Source of the DNA: Bradyrhizobium sp. in8p8
GTDB lineage: Bacteria > Pseudomonadota > Alphaproteobacteria > Rhizobiales > Xanthobacteraceae
Length of the DNA: 64,000 nt
NCBI RefSeq assembly: GCF_000426845.1
Contig: NZ_AUGD01000002.1
Coordinates: 558,001-622,000, forward strand
Direction: 5' to 3'
Shown: positions 46,653-56,303 of the stretch, in pieces
How the letters are laid out: each line of letters starts with the position of its first letter
Numbering within the stretch: position 1 is the first letter of the stretch
Program-made: the position numbers and the translations under genes
The notes under the pieces: model-generated
Told to the model about the DNA's origin: nothing
Database searches by the model: none
The model's input: only the letters and a program-made list of their open reading frames with translations

Positions 46653-46967
46653 ATGGCCTGGAGCATCCTGTTCGTCGCCGGTCTCCTCGAGATCGTCTGG
46701 GCGATCGGCCTGAAATATACCGAGGGCTTCACCCGGCTTGTTCCGTCCGTGATCACGCTGGCGGCGATGGCCGGGAGCGTCATTCTGCTCGGGCTTGCGC
46801 TCAGGTCCCTGCCCGTGGGAACCGCTTACGCGGTCTGGACCGGCATCGGCGCGGTCGGCACCGCGGCGCTCGGGATCTTTCTGTTCGGCGAGCCGGCTAG
46901 CGCGCTCCGGCTTGCCAGCATCGGCCTGATCGTTGCCGGCATCATCGGGCTGAAGCTCGTCACTTGA
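46653..46967 (+). CDS. gdx: Guanidinium exporter of the SMR family (Gdx/SugE)
   Basis: A 104-residue four-span small multidrug resistance protein from ATG 46653, with GGAGGG at 46642-46647. Glu13 in [12 protein letters not shown] is the proton/substrate-coupling residue, and the LEIVWA context matches the guanidinium-exporting Gdx subtype rather than EmrE. It works as an antiparallel dimer in the inner membrane and exports guanidinium in exchange for protons. The riboswitch upstream supports this substrate. It is convergent with pit. Confidence 0.92.
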   Translation: MAWSILFVAGLLEIVWAIGLKYTEGFTRLVPSVITLAAMAGSVILLGLALRSLPVGTAYAVWTGIGAVGTAALGIFLFGEPASALRLASIGLIVAGIIGLKLVT

Positions 46968-47964
46968 CGAGCTGGACCACCCACCAGGTCAGCGCGGCCA
47001 CGATGGCCGAGGCCGGGATCGTGATCACCCAGGCATAGACGATCGAGCTTGCGACGTTCCAGCGCACCGCCGAGACGCGGCGCGCAGCGCCGACGCCGAC
47101 GATGGCGCCGGTGATGGTATGGGTGGTCGAGACGGGAACGCCGAGATAGGTCGCCATGAACAGGGTTGCCGCGCCGCCCGTCTCGGCGCAAAAGCCCTGC
47201 ATCGGCGTCAATTTGGTGATGCGCAGGCCCATGGTGCGGACGATCCGCCAGCCGCCCATCAGCGTGCCCAGCGCCATCGCCGCCTGGCAGGACAGCACCA
47301 CCCAGAACGGCACCGAGAACTCGCTGCCGAGATGGCCCTGCGAATACAGCAGCACCGCGATGATGCCCATGGTCTTCTGCGCGTCGTTGCCGCCATGGCC
47401 GAGCGAATAGAGCGAGGCGGACGCGAACTGCAGGATACGAAAGGCGCGGTCGACCGCGAACGGCGTCGAGCGCACCGACGCCCAGGACACGACCGCCACC
47501 AGCAACATCGCGAGCAGGAAACCGACCAGCGGCGACAGCACGATCGCCAGGACCGTCTTGGACAGGCCGCTCCAGACCGCGGCCGAGATCCCCGCCTTGG
47601 CCATGCCGCCGCCGACGAGCCCGCCGATCAATGCGTGCGACGATGAGGACGGGATACCGAGCGCCCAGGTCACGAGATTCCAGACGATGGCCCCGACCAG
47701 CGCCGCGAAAATCACCTGGGCATCGACGACCGCGGGATCGATGATGCCGGTGCCAATGGTCTGGGCGACGTGCAGTCCGAACACCAGAAAAGCGATGAAA
47801 TTGAAGAAGGCGGCCCAGAACACGGCGAATTGCGGCCGCAGCACGCGTGTCGAGACGATGGTCGCGATCGAATTGGCGGCGTCGTGGAGGCCGTTCAGGA
47901 AGTCGAACAGCAGCGCGACGGCGATCAGGCCGACCAGGACAGGAAAAGCCAACGCGGCATCCAC
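46960..47964 (-). CDS. pit: Inorganic phosphate transporter, PiT family
   Basis: A 334-residue polytopic transporter. The PiT signature is present twice: [19 protein letters not shown] near the N-terminus and [20 protein letters not shown] in the C-terminal half, with [15 protein letters not shown] in the middle. It moves phosphate with protons or as a metal complex. It follows a DUF47/PhoU-like gene, its normal partner. The 3' end overlaps gdx by eight bases on the opposite strand. Confidence 0.94.
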   Translation of the reverse strand: MDAALAFPVLVGLIAVALLFDFLNGLHDAANSIATIVSTRVLRPQFAVFWAAFFNFIAFLVFGLHVAQTIGTGIIDPAVVDAQVIFAALVGAIVWNLVTWALGIPSSSSHALIGGLVGGGMAKAGISAAVWSGLSKTVLAIVLSPLVGFLLAMLLVAVVSWASVRSTPFAVDRAFRILQFASASLYSLGHGGNDAQKTMGIIAVLLYSQGHLGSEFSVPFWVVLSCQAAMALGTLMGGWRIVRTMGLRITKLTPMQGFCAETGGAATLFMATYLGVPVSTTHTITGAIVGVGAARRVSAVRWNVASSIVYAWVITIPASAIVAALTWWVVQLVK

Positions 47965-48063
47965 AGCGCGGCCCCCGCTCTAAGCTCTGCGCACGACCTC
48001 CGCGCGAACGCGTTCCGCGTTCGTCGCGAAGGAAGACCGCTGCACGCCTGTCCGGATCATGCG

Positions 48064-48708
48064 CTACACTTGCTCGATGACGATGCTGTTGATCTCGTTC
48101 GCGACATCATCGAAGCGATCGGCCACCTTCTCGAGATGATCGTAGATTTCGGCGCCGACGATGAAGTCCATCGCATTGCCTTCGCGATGCTTCAGAAAGA
48201 GCTCCTTGAGGCCGATGTCGTGGAGATCGTCGACCCGCCCCTCGAGCTTGCCGAGCTCTTCGGTGATGGCAGTCAGCATCGCGACGTTGGGTCCGATCGA
48301 CTGCATCAGCGGCAGCGCACGTCCCACCAGATTGGCGCATTCGATCAGGAGCGCGCCGATCTCGCGCATGGGCGGCTCGAAGCTGCGAACCTCGAACAAC
48401 ATGACGGCCTTGGCCGTCTGCTGCATCTGGTCGATCGCATCGTCCAGCGAGGTGATGAGGTTCTTGATGTCGCCGCGGTCGAACGGCGTGATGAAGGTGC
48501 GCCGCACCGCTGTCAGCACCTCGCGAGTGATGTTGTCGGCCTCGTTCTCGAACTGGTTGACGCGCTGGCAATAAACCGGCGTCTCCTGCCCCCCGTTGAG
48601 CATACCCTGGAGCGCGATGGCCCCCTGGATCACCGTCTGGGCATGCCGGTCGAACAGGTCGAAGAACCGCTCTTCCCTGGGCAGGAACGCACGAAACCAT
48701 CGCATCAT
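48064..48708 (-). CDS. DUF47 (PhoU-like) pit accessory protein
   Basis: A 214-residue all-helical cytoplasmic protein of the DUF47 family, with FRAFLPREERFFDLFDRHAQ at the start, NQFENEADNITREVL (a PhoU-type metal-binding motif), and FDRGDIKNLITSLDDAID. It lies 99 bases upstream of pit on the same strand; such proteins are thought to modulate PiT transport. Confidence 0.92.
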   Translation of the reverse strand: MMRWFRAFLPREERFFDLFDRHAQTVIQGAIALQGMLNGGQETPVYCQRVNQFENEADNITREVLTAVRRTFITPFDRGDIKNLITSLDDAIDQMQQTAKAVMLFEVRSFEPPMREIGALLIECANLVGRALPLMQSIGPNVAMLTAITEELGKLEGRVDDLHDIGLKELFLKHREGNAMDFIVGAEIYDHLEKVADRFDDVANEINSIVIEQV

Positions 48709-48864
48709 CGAGGTAGGCTACCGGTTGGAAATGGCCAGGCCCCAAGGGGCCGTCACAAAACTGTCATAGACCATTTTCGATCCGCGCGCGTGTCATCTCA
48801 CGCCCGCGGAGCCGGATCATCCACCGCTTTCACGCAGCAAGTAAATTGAACTGGAATCAATTAC

Positions 48865-49833
48865 TTAGAGCGATCGTCGGAAGTAGTGCGCGATTTCGCC
48901 GACGACGCCGCGACGGAAGGTGAGCACGCAGGTCACGAAGATCACGCCCTGGATGACCGTCACCCACTGGCCGAAGCCCGCCAGATATTGCTGCATGGCG
49001 ATGATGACGAAGGCGCCGACCACCGGACCAAAGATGGTGCCGAGACCGCCGACGAGCGTCATCAGGACGACCTCGCCCGACATCGACCAGTGCACGTCGG
49101 TGAGCGAGGCATTCTGCGCCACGAAGACTTTGAGCGCTCCGGCAAGGCCGGCCAGCGTACCCGACAGGACGAAGGCCAGGAACTTGTACTGGTCGGTGCG
49201 GTAGCCCAGCGAGATCGCGCGCGGCTCGTTCTCGCGGATGGCCTTCAGCACCTCGCCAAACGGCGAGTTGATGATGCGGAAGATCAGGAGGAAGCCGGCA
49301 AGGAAGCCGACCAGCACCACGTAATACAGCACCGTCGGCTGAGACAGATCGAGGAGGCCGAACATGCGCCCCTGCGGAATGCCCTGGATGCCGTCCTCGC
49401 CATGGGTGAACGGGGCCTGGAGATAGATGAAGTACAGGAGCTGCGACAGCGCCAGGGTGATCATCGAGAAATAGATGCCCTGGCGTCGGATCGAGATATA
49501 GCCGGTGACGATCGAGAGCACGAAAGCCGCCGCGACGCCGACGAGAATGCCGAGCTCCGGCGGCAGCGCCCACACTTTGAGCGCATGCGCGCTGCAATAG
49601 CCGGCCGTTCCCAGGAACATCGCATGGCCGAACGAGAGCAGGCCGCCATAGCCGATCAGCAGATTGAAGGCACAGGCGAGCAGCGCGAAGCACAGCGCCT
49701 GCATCACGAAGAACGGATAGACTCCCGTGAATGGGACCGCCGCAAGCAGCAGCGCCATCACCACGAACACCGTCATCTCGTCGCGCATCGCGCGCGGGGT
49801 TGCCGGCAGCGTGTCGTCCGTCAGGGTTGTCAT
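48865..49833 (-). CDS. livM: Branched-chain amino-acid ABC transporter permease LivM
   Basis: A 322-residue inner-membrane permease with about ten spans and the motif LIGYGGLLSFGHAMFLGTAG, followed by IRENEPRAISLGYRTDQYK, the EAA-type loop that contacts the ATPase. It forms a heterodimer with LivH. It starts one base after the livH stop, so translation is coupled. It is last in the cluster livG-livF-livK-livH-livM. Confidence 0.94.
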   Translation of the reverse strand: MTTLTDDTLPATPRAMRDEMTVFVVMALLLAAVPFTGVYPFFVMQALCFALLACAFNLLIGYGGLLSFGHAMFLGTAGYCSAHALKVWALPPELGILVGVAAAFVLSIVTGYISIRRQGIYFSMITLALSQLLYFIYLQAPFTHGEDGIQGIPQGRMFGLLDLSQPTVLYYVVLVGFLAGFLLIFRIINSPFGEVLKAIRENEPRAISLGYRTDQYKFLAFVLSGTLAGLAGALKVFVAQNASLTDVHWSMSGEVVLMTLVGGLGTIFGPVVGAFVIIAMQQYLAGFGQWVTVIQGVIFVTCVLTFRRGVVGEIAHYFRRSL

Positions 49834-49834
49834 C

Positions 49835-50698
49835 TCAGGCCGCCCTTCCCGTCAATCCCGTTGGCTTCACCAAGAGCACCAGCACCATCAGCACGAACAC
49901 GACGGTGTTGGAGGCCTCGGGGTAAAAATACTTGGTCAGGCCCTCGATCACGCCGAGCGCGAAGCCGGTGATGATCGAGCCCATGATGGATCCCATGCCG
50001 CCGATCACGACCACCGCGAACACGACGATGATGAGGTCGGCGCCCATGAGCGGCCGCACCTGGTTGATCGGCGCCGAGAGCACGCCGGCCAGCGCGGCAA
50101 GGCCGACGCCAAGACCGTAGGTCAGTGTGATCATGCGCGGCACGTTGATGCCGAAGGCGCGAACCAGGGTGGGGTTTTCAGTGGCGGCGCGCAGATAAGC
50201 GCCGAGCTGCGTCTTCTCGATCAGGAACCAGGTGGCCAGACACACCACCAGCGAGAACACGACGACCCAGCCACGGTAGATCGGCAGGAACATGAAGCCG
50301 AGATTCATGCCGCCCTTGAGCTGGTCCGGAATCGCGTAAGGCAGGCCGGAGGAGCCGAAGTAGTTCTGGAACACGCCCTGAACGATCAGCGCGATGCCGA
50401 AGGTCAGCAGCAGCCCGTAGAGATGGTCGAGCCCGGTCAGCCATTGCAGCATGGTCCGCTCCAGGATCATGCCAAAGATGCCGACGATGATCGGCGCCAG
50501 CAGGAGCGCCCACCAATAGTTGATCCCGCCCAGGTTCAACAGGAAGTAGGCGACGAAGGCGCCCATCATGTAGAGCGCGCCATGGGCGAAGTTGATGATG
50601 TTGAGCATGCCGAAGATCACGGCGAGCCCGAGACTGAGCAGCGCGTAAAACGAGCCGTTGATCAGTCCCACCAGTAGCTGAGCGTATAGAGCCTGCAT
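49835..50698 (-). CDS. livH: Branched-chain amino-acid ABC transporter permease LivH
   Basis: A 287-residue permease from ATG 50698 (MQALYAQLLVGLINGSFYAL); the frame extends upstream, but those residues are not LivH-like. The typical LSLGLAVIFGMLNIINFAHG motif is at about residues 18-37, and about eight spans are seen. It pairs with LivM in the membrane. It is 72 bases downstream of the binding-protein gene. Confidence 0.94.
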   Translation of the reverse strand: MQALYAQLLVGLINGSFYALLSLGLAVIFGMLNIINFAHGALYMMGAFVAYFLLNLGGINYWWALLLAPIIVGIFGMILERTMLQWLTGLDHLYGLLLTFGIALIVQGVFQNYFGSSGLPYAIPDQLKGGMNLGFMFLPIYRGWVVVFSLVVCLATWFLIEKTQLGAYLRAATENPTLVRAFGINVPRMITLTYGLGVGLAALAGVLSAPINQVRPLMGADLIIVVFAVVVIGGMGSIMGSIITGFALGVIEGLTKYFYPEASNTVVFVLMVLVLLVKPTGLTGRAA

Positions 50699-50770
50699 CG
50701 ATCCCGCACCCGGTCCCTTCGGCGTTCCCTGAAACTTGCCCGCAGGCCTCAAGACCTGCGCGACGTTATC

Positions 50771-51994
50771 TTACTTCTTCAAGAGCGCGCACTTGCTCTC
50801 GGATAGCGGCGTGAAAGCCTGGTCGCCCGGCACGGTGCCGACCAGCTTGTAGAAGTCCCATGGTCCCTTGGACTCCGAGGGCTTCTTCACCTCGAACAGA
50901 TAGGCGTTGTGGATGGTGCGCCCGTTCGGCTGGATCTCGCCCTTGCCGAACAGATCGTCCTCGGTCGGCATCGACTTCATCTTCTGGACGATCTTGACGC
51001 CGTCATGCGGGTTGCCGCCGAGGGCTTCCAGCGCCTTGAGATAATGACGCACGCCGGCATAGACGCCGGCCTGCACCATGGTCGGCGGCGCATTGTTCTT
51101 CATCCTCGCGGCAAAGCGCTTGGAGAACGCCCGGGTCTGGTCGTTCATGTCCCAGTAGAACGTCTCGGTGAAGTTGAGGCCCTGGGCCGTCTCCAGGCCG
51201 ATCGCCTTGACGTCGGTGAGGAACAGCAAGAGGGCCGCGAGCTTCTGGCCGCCCTTGCCGATGCCGAACTCGGCCGCCTGCTTGATCGTGTTGGTGGTGT
51301 CGCCGCCGGCATTGGCAAGACCGATGATCTTGGCCTTGGACGACTGCGCCTGGAGCAGGAAGGAGGAGAAGTCCGGCGTATTCAGCGGATGCTTGACGCC
51401 GCCGACCACCTTGCCGCCGTTGGCGGTGACGACCGCGCTGGTGTCGCGCTCGAGCGCCGCACCGAAGGCATAGTCCGCGGTCAGGAAGAACCAGCTGTCG
51501 CCGCCGGCCTTCACCAGCGCCTGTCCGGTGGTGTGGGCCAGCATGTAGGTGTCGTAGGTCCAGTGCACGGTATTGGGCGAGCACTGCGCGTTGCTGAGGT
51601 CGGAGGTCGCCGCGCCCGAGTTGATGTAGACGCCGTTCTTCTCCTTGATGACGTTGTTGACGGCCAGCGCCACGCCGGAGTTCGGCACGTCGACGATGAC
51701 GTCGACCTTGTCGACGTCGAACCACTGCCGCGCGATCGCGGTGCCGATATCGGGCTTGTTCTGGTGATCGCCGGAGATGATGTCGATCTTCCAGCCCTTC
51801 GCGGCGAGGCCGGAATCCTCAACGGCCATCTGCGCGGCGAGCGTCGAGCCCGGTCCGCCGAGGTCGGCATAGAGGCCGGACTGATCGGACAGCGCGCCGA
51901 TCTTGACCGTCTTGTCCTGCGCGAAGGCTGCGCCTGTCACCGCGACGGCAAGAGCAGTGGTCAGCAGCAATGACGCAATCGACATGGTCTTCAT
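50771..51994 (-). CDS. livK: Branched-chain amino-acid ABC transporter substrate-binding protein
   Basis: From ATG 51994, with AAAGGAAAG upstream, the product is 407 residues with a signal peptide (about 1-25, ending AFAQ). The type-I periplasmic binding fold starts DKTVKIGALSDQSGLYADLG. It delivers the ligand to LivHM. It lies between livF and livH. It is closely similar to the orphan copy at 36329-37555, from which it differs mainly in short stretches; both share long identical blocks such as SSFLLQAQSSKAK. Confidence 0.94.
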   Translation of the reverse strand: MKTMSIASLLLTTALAVAVTGAAFAQDKTVKIGALSDQSGLYADLGGPGSTLAAQMAVEDSGLAAKGWKIDIISGDHQNKPDIGTAIARQWFDVDKVDVIVDVPNSGVALAVNNVIKEKNGVYINSGAATSDLSNAQCSPNTVHWTYDTYMLAHTTGQALVKAGGDSWFFLTADYAFGAALERDTSAVVTANGGKVVGGVKHPLNTPDFSSFLLQAQSSKAKIIGLANAGGDTTNTIKQAAEFGIGKGGQKLAALLLFLTDVKAIGLETAQGLNFTETFYWDMNDQTRAFSKRFAARMKNNAPPTMVQAGVYAGVRHYLKALEALGGNPHDGVKIVQKMKSMPTEDDLFGKGEIQPNGRTIHNAYLFEVKKPSESKGPWDFYKLVGTVPGDQAFTPLSESKCALLKK

Positions 51995-52029
51995 GCAACT
52001 TTCCTTTTTGAATCTTCTTGTCGGCAATA

Positions 52030-52776
52030 TCAGACACCGAGATAGGTGTGGAGCTTGTCCATGTTGGCGGCAAGCTCCGCGTTGGAAAATCCGTCAATGA
52101 TCTTGCCGTGCTCGACCACGTAGTAACGGTCGGCGACGGTGGACGCGAAGCGGAAATTCTGCTCGACCAGGAGGATCGTGAACCCCTCCTTCTTGAGCCG
52201 CGCGATGGTGTGGCCGATCTGCTGGATGATGACGGGCGCCAGACCTTCGGTCGGCTCGTCCAGCATCAGGAAGCTCGCGCCGGTGCGCAGGATGCGCGCG
52301 ATCGCCAGCATCTGCTGCTCGCCGCCGGACAGCTTGGTGCCCTGGCTGCCGAGCCGCTCCTTCAGGTTCGGAAAGAGCTCGAAGATCTGATCGAGCGGCA
52401 GTCCGCCCTCACGGACCACCGGCGGCAGCATCAGATTCTCCCGCACGTCGAGGCTGGAGAATATGCCCCGCTCTTCCGGGCAGAACGCGATTCCCATGCG
52501 CGCGATCTTGTCGGAGGTCGCGCGGATGATCTCTTGGTCGTTGAATTTCACCGAGCCGGAGCGCTTGCCGATGATGCCCATGATCGACTTTAGCGTGGTC
52601 GTCTTGCCGGCGCCGTTACGCCCGAGCAGGGTGACGACCTCGCCCGCATTCACGTCGAAGTTGATCCCGTGCAGGATGTGGGACTCGCCGTACCAGGCTT
52701 CGAGGTTGCGGACCTGGAGGATGTTTCCGCCGGTCGTGGCCATGGCCGGGGCCTCGGCGATCGCAGTGTCAGGCAT
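52030..52776 (-). CDS. livF: Branched-chain amino-acid ABC transporter ATP-binding protein LivF
   Basis: A 248-residue ATPase subunit. Walker A is GRNGAGKTTT (about 53-62), the signature is LSGGEQQMLAIAR, and Walker B is FLMLDEPTEGLAP, a LivF-specific form. It lacks the LivG C-terminal extension. It overlaps the end of livG by eight bases, indicating coupled translation. Confidence 0.95.
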   Translation of the reverse strand: MPDTAIAEAPAMATTGGNILQVRNLEAWYGESHILHGINFDVNAGEVVTLLGRNGAGKTTTLKSIMGIIGKRSGSVKFNDQEIIRATSDKIARMGIAFCPEERGIFSSLDVRENLMLPPVVREGGLPLDQIFELFPNLKERLGSQGTKLSGGEQQMLAIARILRTGASFLMLDEPTEGLAPVIIQQIGHTIARLKKEGFTILLVEQNFRFASTVADRYYVVEHGKIIDGFSNAELAANMDKLHTYLGV

Positions 52777-53524
52777 GACCGGCTCCCAGATAGGCTTCCT
52801 TGACGCGCTCGTCCTTGGTGAGCTCGGAATAATGGCCCTGCGCGAGCACCTGACCGCGCGTCAGCACGGTGATGATGTCGGAGAGGTTGGCCACGACGCT
52901 CAGATTATGCTCGACCATCAGGATGGTATATTTCGCGGAGATGCGCTTGATCAGCGCCGCGATCTTGTCGATGTCCTCGTGGCCCATGCCGGCCATCGGC
53001 TCGTCGAGCAGCATCATCTCTGGGTCGAGCGCCAGCGTCGTTGCGATCTCAAGTGCGCGCTTGCGCCCATAAGGCATCTCGACCGCGGGCGTGTTCGCGA
53101 ACTCGCTGAGGCCGACATCGTTCAGCAGCTCACGCGCCCGGTCGTTGAAGCGATTGAGCACCGACTTCGAGCGCCAGAAATCGAACGAAGAGCCATGCTG
53201 GCGCTGAAGCGCGACGCGGACGTTTTCCAGCGCGGTGAGATGGGGAAACACCGCTGAAATCTGGAACGAACGCACCAGACCCATGCGGGCGACGTCCGCC
53301 GGCGCCATCGCCGTGATGTCCTGCCCCTTGTACAGGATTTTTCCGGCTGACGGTTTGAGGAACTTGGTCAAGAGATTGAAGCAGGTCGTCTTGCCGGCCC
53401 CGTTCGGGCCGATCAACGCGTGAATGCTCCCACGGCGAACCTTGAGCGCAACGTCGCGTACGGCGAAGAAGCCCGCGAACTCCTTGGTCAAGCCTTCCGT
53501 TTCGAGAATGAACTCATCGGCCAA
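52769..53524 (-). CDS. livG: Branched-chain amino-acid ABC transporter ATP-binding protein LivG
   Basis: A 251-residue ATPase. The best start is TTG at 53524 (LADEFILETEGLTKEF), preceded by GGGGGAAAT; the frame continues upstream but without family-like residues. Walker A is GPNGAGKTTCFN, the signature is MPYGRKRALEIATTLALDP and Walker B MMLLDEPMAGMGHED, a somewhat divergent form in which the LSGG motif is replaced by MPYG as is common in LivG. It is first in the cluster. Confidence 0.94.
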   Translation of the reverse strand: MADEFILETEGLTKEFAGFFAVRDVALKVRRGSIHALIGPNGAGKTTCFNLLTKFLKPSAGKILYKGQDITAMAPADVARMGLVRSFQISAVFPHLTALENVRVALQRQHGSSFDFWRSKSVLNRFNDRARELLNDVGLSEFANTPAVEMPYGRKRALEIATTLALDPEMMLLDEPMAGMGHEDIDKIAALIKRISAKYTILMVEHNLSVVANLSDIITVLTRGQVLAQGHYSELTKDERVKEAYLGAGHA

Positions 53525-53830
53525 ACAGATTTCCCCCTGCCCGCGCCAGGCGCGTGGCTGTCCTTGTTGCTTCGGCTGTCCGGAGGCCTTGGAGCCCACC
53601 CGGGCCGCCGCCTCCGGGCGCGGAATATGCCGGAGGTGACGGGGGTTAGGCAAGGCGGAAAGCTGAGCAGATCACGCCTCCGGCTGGGACAAATGCTCCC
53701 TTGGTCGGAGGTGTTTTGATGCGTGCCTGCCCGGCCTCCCGGTTCGCAAGGCACCGGCCATCAAGCCGTCGTTAACGGTCTTTCGCGCCGTGCGCCAGCC
53801 TTCATCAAAAATTTTCCCGCAGGCTGGATC
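53525..53830. other. Divergent promoter region
   Basis: The gap separates livG (leftward) from the PAS-type gene (rightward), and should contain both promoters. Apart from the livG ribosome-binding site, no hairpin, repeat or gene was recognised. Confidence 0.4.
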
Positions 53831-54511
53831 ATGCGGGGGTCTTCACGTGCGGAGAATATTGCTTTGGATTTTGCAGGCGCCGCTCCCTCCGTCGTCAAGT
53901 CGATCCGGCAACGCGATCTCCTGAACACGTGGCTGCGACTTTATGCGCGCCAGCAGATCGCGCCGGCGATCTGGGAGTATCAGCCCGCGCGGCTCGAGGA
54001 GGAGCTGTCGGATCTCATCTACTATACGGTGGATTTCTCGGCCCCGACGCCGCGCCTCATCATCCAGAGCGAAGGCACACGCATCTCCCGTGCCTATGGA
54101 CATACCGGCAAGGGCGTTCCGCTGGATGACTATATCGGGCCGCAACTCGCGCCCCTCGTGATGCCGATCTACCATCAATGCGTGGCACGCGGACTGCCCG
54201 TCTACAGCGTGGCCGACGTCGAGGACATCTATGGGCGCAACGTCGCCTATGAAAGGCTGCTGCTGCCGTTCCAGACCGACGGCAAGGTCTGTCACGTCAT
54301 CGCTTCGGTCAAGACCTTCTGCGAGGACGGGGGCTTTGAGATCAAGAACCTGATGCGCGGAAATGACGCGCTGCCGCGTCCAAAGATGCGCGCCGTAATT
54401 GATCGCGAGCTGTTTCATCGCGCTCCCGGCCGCATCTCCCCTGCGGAAGTGGTCGAGCTATCCGACCAGCCGGATTCCGGCATCGTCACCGAGATCATCG
54501 AGTTGAACTAG
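53831..54511 (+). CDS. PAS_5-like (DUF1488-type region absent) sensory-domain protein
   Basis: From ATG 53831 the product is 226 residues. The central region (about 35-165) resembles the PAS_5 domain of rhizobial proteins: PTPRLIIQSEGTRISRAYGH, then a helix, then RNVAYERLLLPFQTDGKVCH. No enzymatic output domain or membrane segment is seen. It may be a cytoplasmic sensor that works through a partner. It is divergent from livG. The family assignment is from pattern only. Confidence 0.7.
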   Translation: MRGSSRAENIALDFAGAAPSVVKSIRQRDLLNTWLRLYARQQIAPAIWEYQPARLEEELSDLIYYTVDFSAPTPRLIIQSEGTRISRAYGHTGKGVPLDDYIGPQLAPLVMPIYHQCVARGLPVYSVADVEDIYGRNVAYERLLLPFQTDGKVCHVIASVKTFCEDGGFEIKNLMRGNDALPRPKMRAVIDRELFHRAPGRISPAEVVELSDQPDSGIVTEIIELN

Positions 54512-54514
54512 CAG

Positions 54515-54874
54515 TCAGCGCGCCTTGCCGCCGACCTCCTTGGCATAGATCTCCGGCTTGAAGCCGACCAGCAGCTTGCCGCCGACTTCCAGCACCGGCC
54601 GCTTGATTATCGATGGCTGCGCCAGCATCAATGCCAGCGCCTTTTTCTCGGTGAGCCCGTCCTTGTCGGAATCGGGCAGCTTCTTGAAGGTCGTCCCTGC
54701 GCGGTTGAGCAGCGTCTCCCAGCCGACCTTGCCGCTCCACCGCTCGAGCCGATCCTTCTCAACGCCCGCCGCCTTGTAGTCGTGAAACTCATAAGGCACA
54801 CCATGGGCATCGAGCCAGGCGCGGGCCTTCTTCATGGTGTCGCAATTCTTGATGCCGTAGATGATGTTGGGCAA
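54515..54874 (-). CDS. ArsC/Spx-family (YffB-like) reductase
   Basis: A 119-residue thioredoxin-fold protein. The best start is TTG at 54874 (LPNIIYGIKNCDTMKKARAW). It has a single N-terminal cysteine in KNCDTMKKA, not CxxC, and ends with IIKRPVLEVGGKLLVGF, both typical of the Spx/MgsR/YffB branch of the ArsC family. Function may be glutathione-dependent reduction. It is convergent with the PAS_5-like gene (3 bases apart). Confidence 0.88.
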   Translation of the reverse strand: MPNIIYGIKNCDTMKKARAWLDAHGVPYEFHDYKAAGVEKDRLERWSGKVGWETLLNRAGTTFKKLPDSDKDGLTEKKALALMLAQPSIIKRPVLEVGGKLLVGFKPEIYAKEVGGKAR

Positions 54875-54977
54875 GACGGTCCTCGCGCATGGCGTATCGT
54901 GCTGGGGCCAACGTTGTACGAAACTCCGCTTCGCGCGACAATATTGCGAACCACCCAACTCTCCGAACGGACATCCC

Positions 54978-55349
54978 ATGCACGTGACGCACGATCCCGC
55001 AGCCGCCGCCTCGCCGACCATCGACTTCAACAGCTTCCTCGCGGTCGATGTCCGCGTCGGCACGATCGTCGACGCCAAGCCGTTTCCGGAGGCGCGCAAG
55101 CCGGCGTGGCGGCTGTGGATCGATTTCGGCCCCGTCATCGGCGTGCGCAAGAGCTCGGCCCAGATCACCGAAAATCACCCACTCGATAGTCTCGTGGGGC
55201 AGCAGGTCGCGGCCGTCGTCAACTTCCCGCCGCGCCAGATCGGCCCCGTCGTCTCCGAGGTGCTGACGCTCGGCTTCCCCGATGCGAACGGCAAGGTCGT
55301 GCTGGTGCAGCCGAGCAAGCCCGTGCCGAACGGCGGCCGGCTGTTCTAA
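54978..55349 (+). CDS. tRNA-binding domain protein (CsaA-like)
   Basis: A 123-residue OB-fold protein from ATG 54978. The EMAP/CsaA-type domain begins FNSFLAVDVRVGTIVDAKPF and includes KSSAQITENHPLDSLVGQQV and ends KPVPNGGRLF, all typical of CsaA. It is proposed to bind tRNA or act as a chaperone. It is divergent from the ArsC-family gene, so the two may share a promoter region at 54875-54977. Confidence 0.9.
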   Translation: MHVTHDPAAAASPTIDFNSFLAVDVRVGTIVDAKPFPEARKPAWRLWIDFGPVIGVRKSSAQITENHPLDSLVGQQVAAVVNFPPRQIGPVVSEVLTLGFPDANGKVVLVQPSKPVPNGGRLF

Positions 55350-55356
55350 TGAAGCA

Positions 55357-56060
55357 TCACGGCCGCTGCGGAATGCTCAACCCGCGCTGCACCGCCGGAC
55401 GCGCAAGGCCGCGTTCGAGCCAGGCACCGACGGTCTTGAACTGGCTGAACTCGACGAGATCGCCCGCCCCGTAGAAGCCGATGAGATTGCGCACCCAGCC
55501 GAGCATGGAGATGTCGGCGATAGTGTAGTCGTCATCCATGAACCATTGCCGGATGGAAAGATGCGTCTCCATCACGCCAAGCAGGCGCTTGGCTTCCGCG
55601 ACGTAGCGGTCACGGGGCCGCTTGTCCTCGAAATCCTTGCCGGCAAATTTGTGAAAGAAGCCCACCTGGCCGAACATCGGCCCGATGCCGCCCATCTGGA
55701 AGTGCACCCACTGGATGGTCTGGTAGCGGCGCACGGCGTCTACCGGCAGCAGCTTGCCCGTCTTCTCCGCGAGGTATTGCAGGATCGCGCCGGACTCGAA
55801 CAGCGGCAGCGGCCTGCCGCCGGGGCCGTCGGGATCGAGAATTGCGGGAATCTTGCCGTTCGGATTGAGCGAGAGGAATTCGGCCGTCTTCTGATCGTCC
55901 TTGCCGAAATCGACGAGATGAACCTCGTAAGGCAGCCCGATCTCCTCCAGCATGATCGAGACCTTGACGCCGTTCGGCGTGGGCAGGAGTAGAGCTGAAG
56001 CAGCTCGGGAGGCCTGGCCGGCCAGCGCTTGGTGATGGGGAAAACGGATAGATCAGACAT
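55357..56060 (-). pseudogene. Glutathione S-transferase, disrupted by a one-base frameshift
   Basis: The main frame (MLEEIGLPYEVHLVDFGKDD onward to 55357) lacks the N-terminal thioredoxin-fold strand of a GST. The missing part is in another frame from ATG 56060, giving MSDLSVFPITKRWPAR then LLQLYSCPRR. Restoring one base in the run at about 55985-55988 (TCCTGCCC to TCCCTGCCC on the coding strand) joins them as LQLYSLPTPNGVKVSIMLEE, an ordinary GST N-terminus with the glutathione-site residues. The rest is intact (FESGAILQYLAEKTGKLLP). It is either a recent pseudogene or a sequencing error. Confidence 0.8.
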
Positions 56061-56156
56061 CGGCACTCCGGCTGCATCGCACGATGTGGTCTAATCTAGG
56101 CGAGCCGGCGAACGGGGCAAGGTCAGCGCTCGAGGCGGAGCGTCGCTCAAGGCGAC

Positions 56157-56303
56157 CTACAGCGGCACCGTCGCGGAAGCCACGACCGGAGTCCTTGTCT
56201 CATGCTGCAATCGATAGTCGATAAACCATCGGCCTGTCACCAGCAGCATGGCCGTGAATGAAATCGCAAGCATCGCAGTCGCCCACTGGCGAACATCATA
56301 CAT
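56157..56303 (-). CDS. Single-span membrane microprotein (48 residues)
   Basis: ATG 56303, preceded by GGGAAG about eight bases upstream, to TAG 56157-56159 encodes 48 residues. A hydrophobic segment (about 8-24; ATAMLAISFTAMLLVTG) is followed by a basic/aromatic stretch RWFIDYRLQ and a polar tail. The layout fits a small inner-membrane protein. No family is recognised. It lies between the GST and the small gene at 56459. Confidence 0.5.
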   Translation of the reverse strand: MYDVRQWATAMLAISFTAMLLVTGRWFIDYRLQHETRTPVVASATVPL

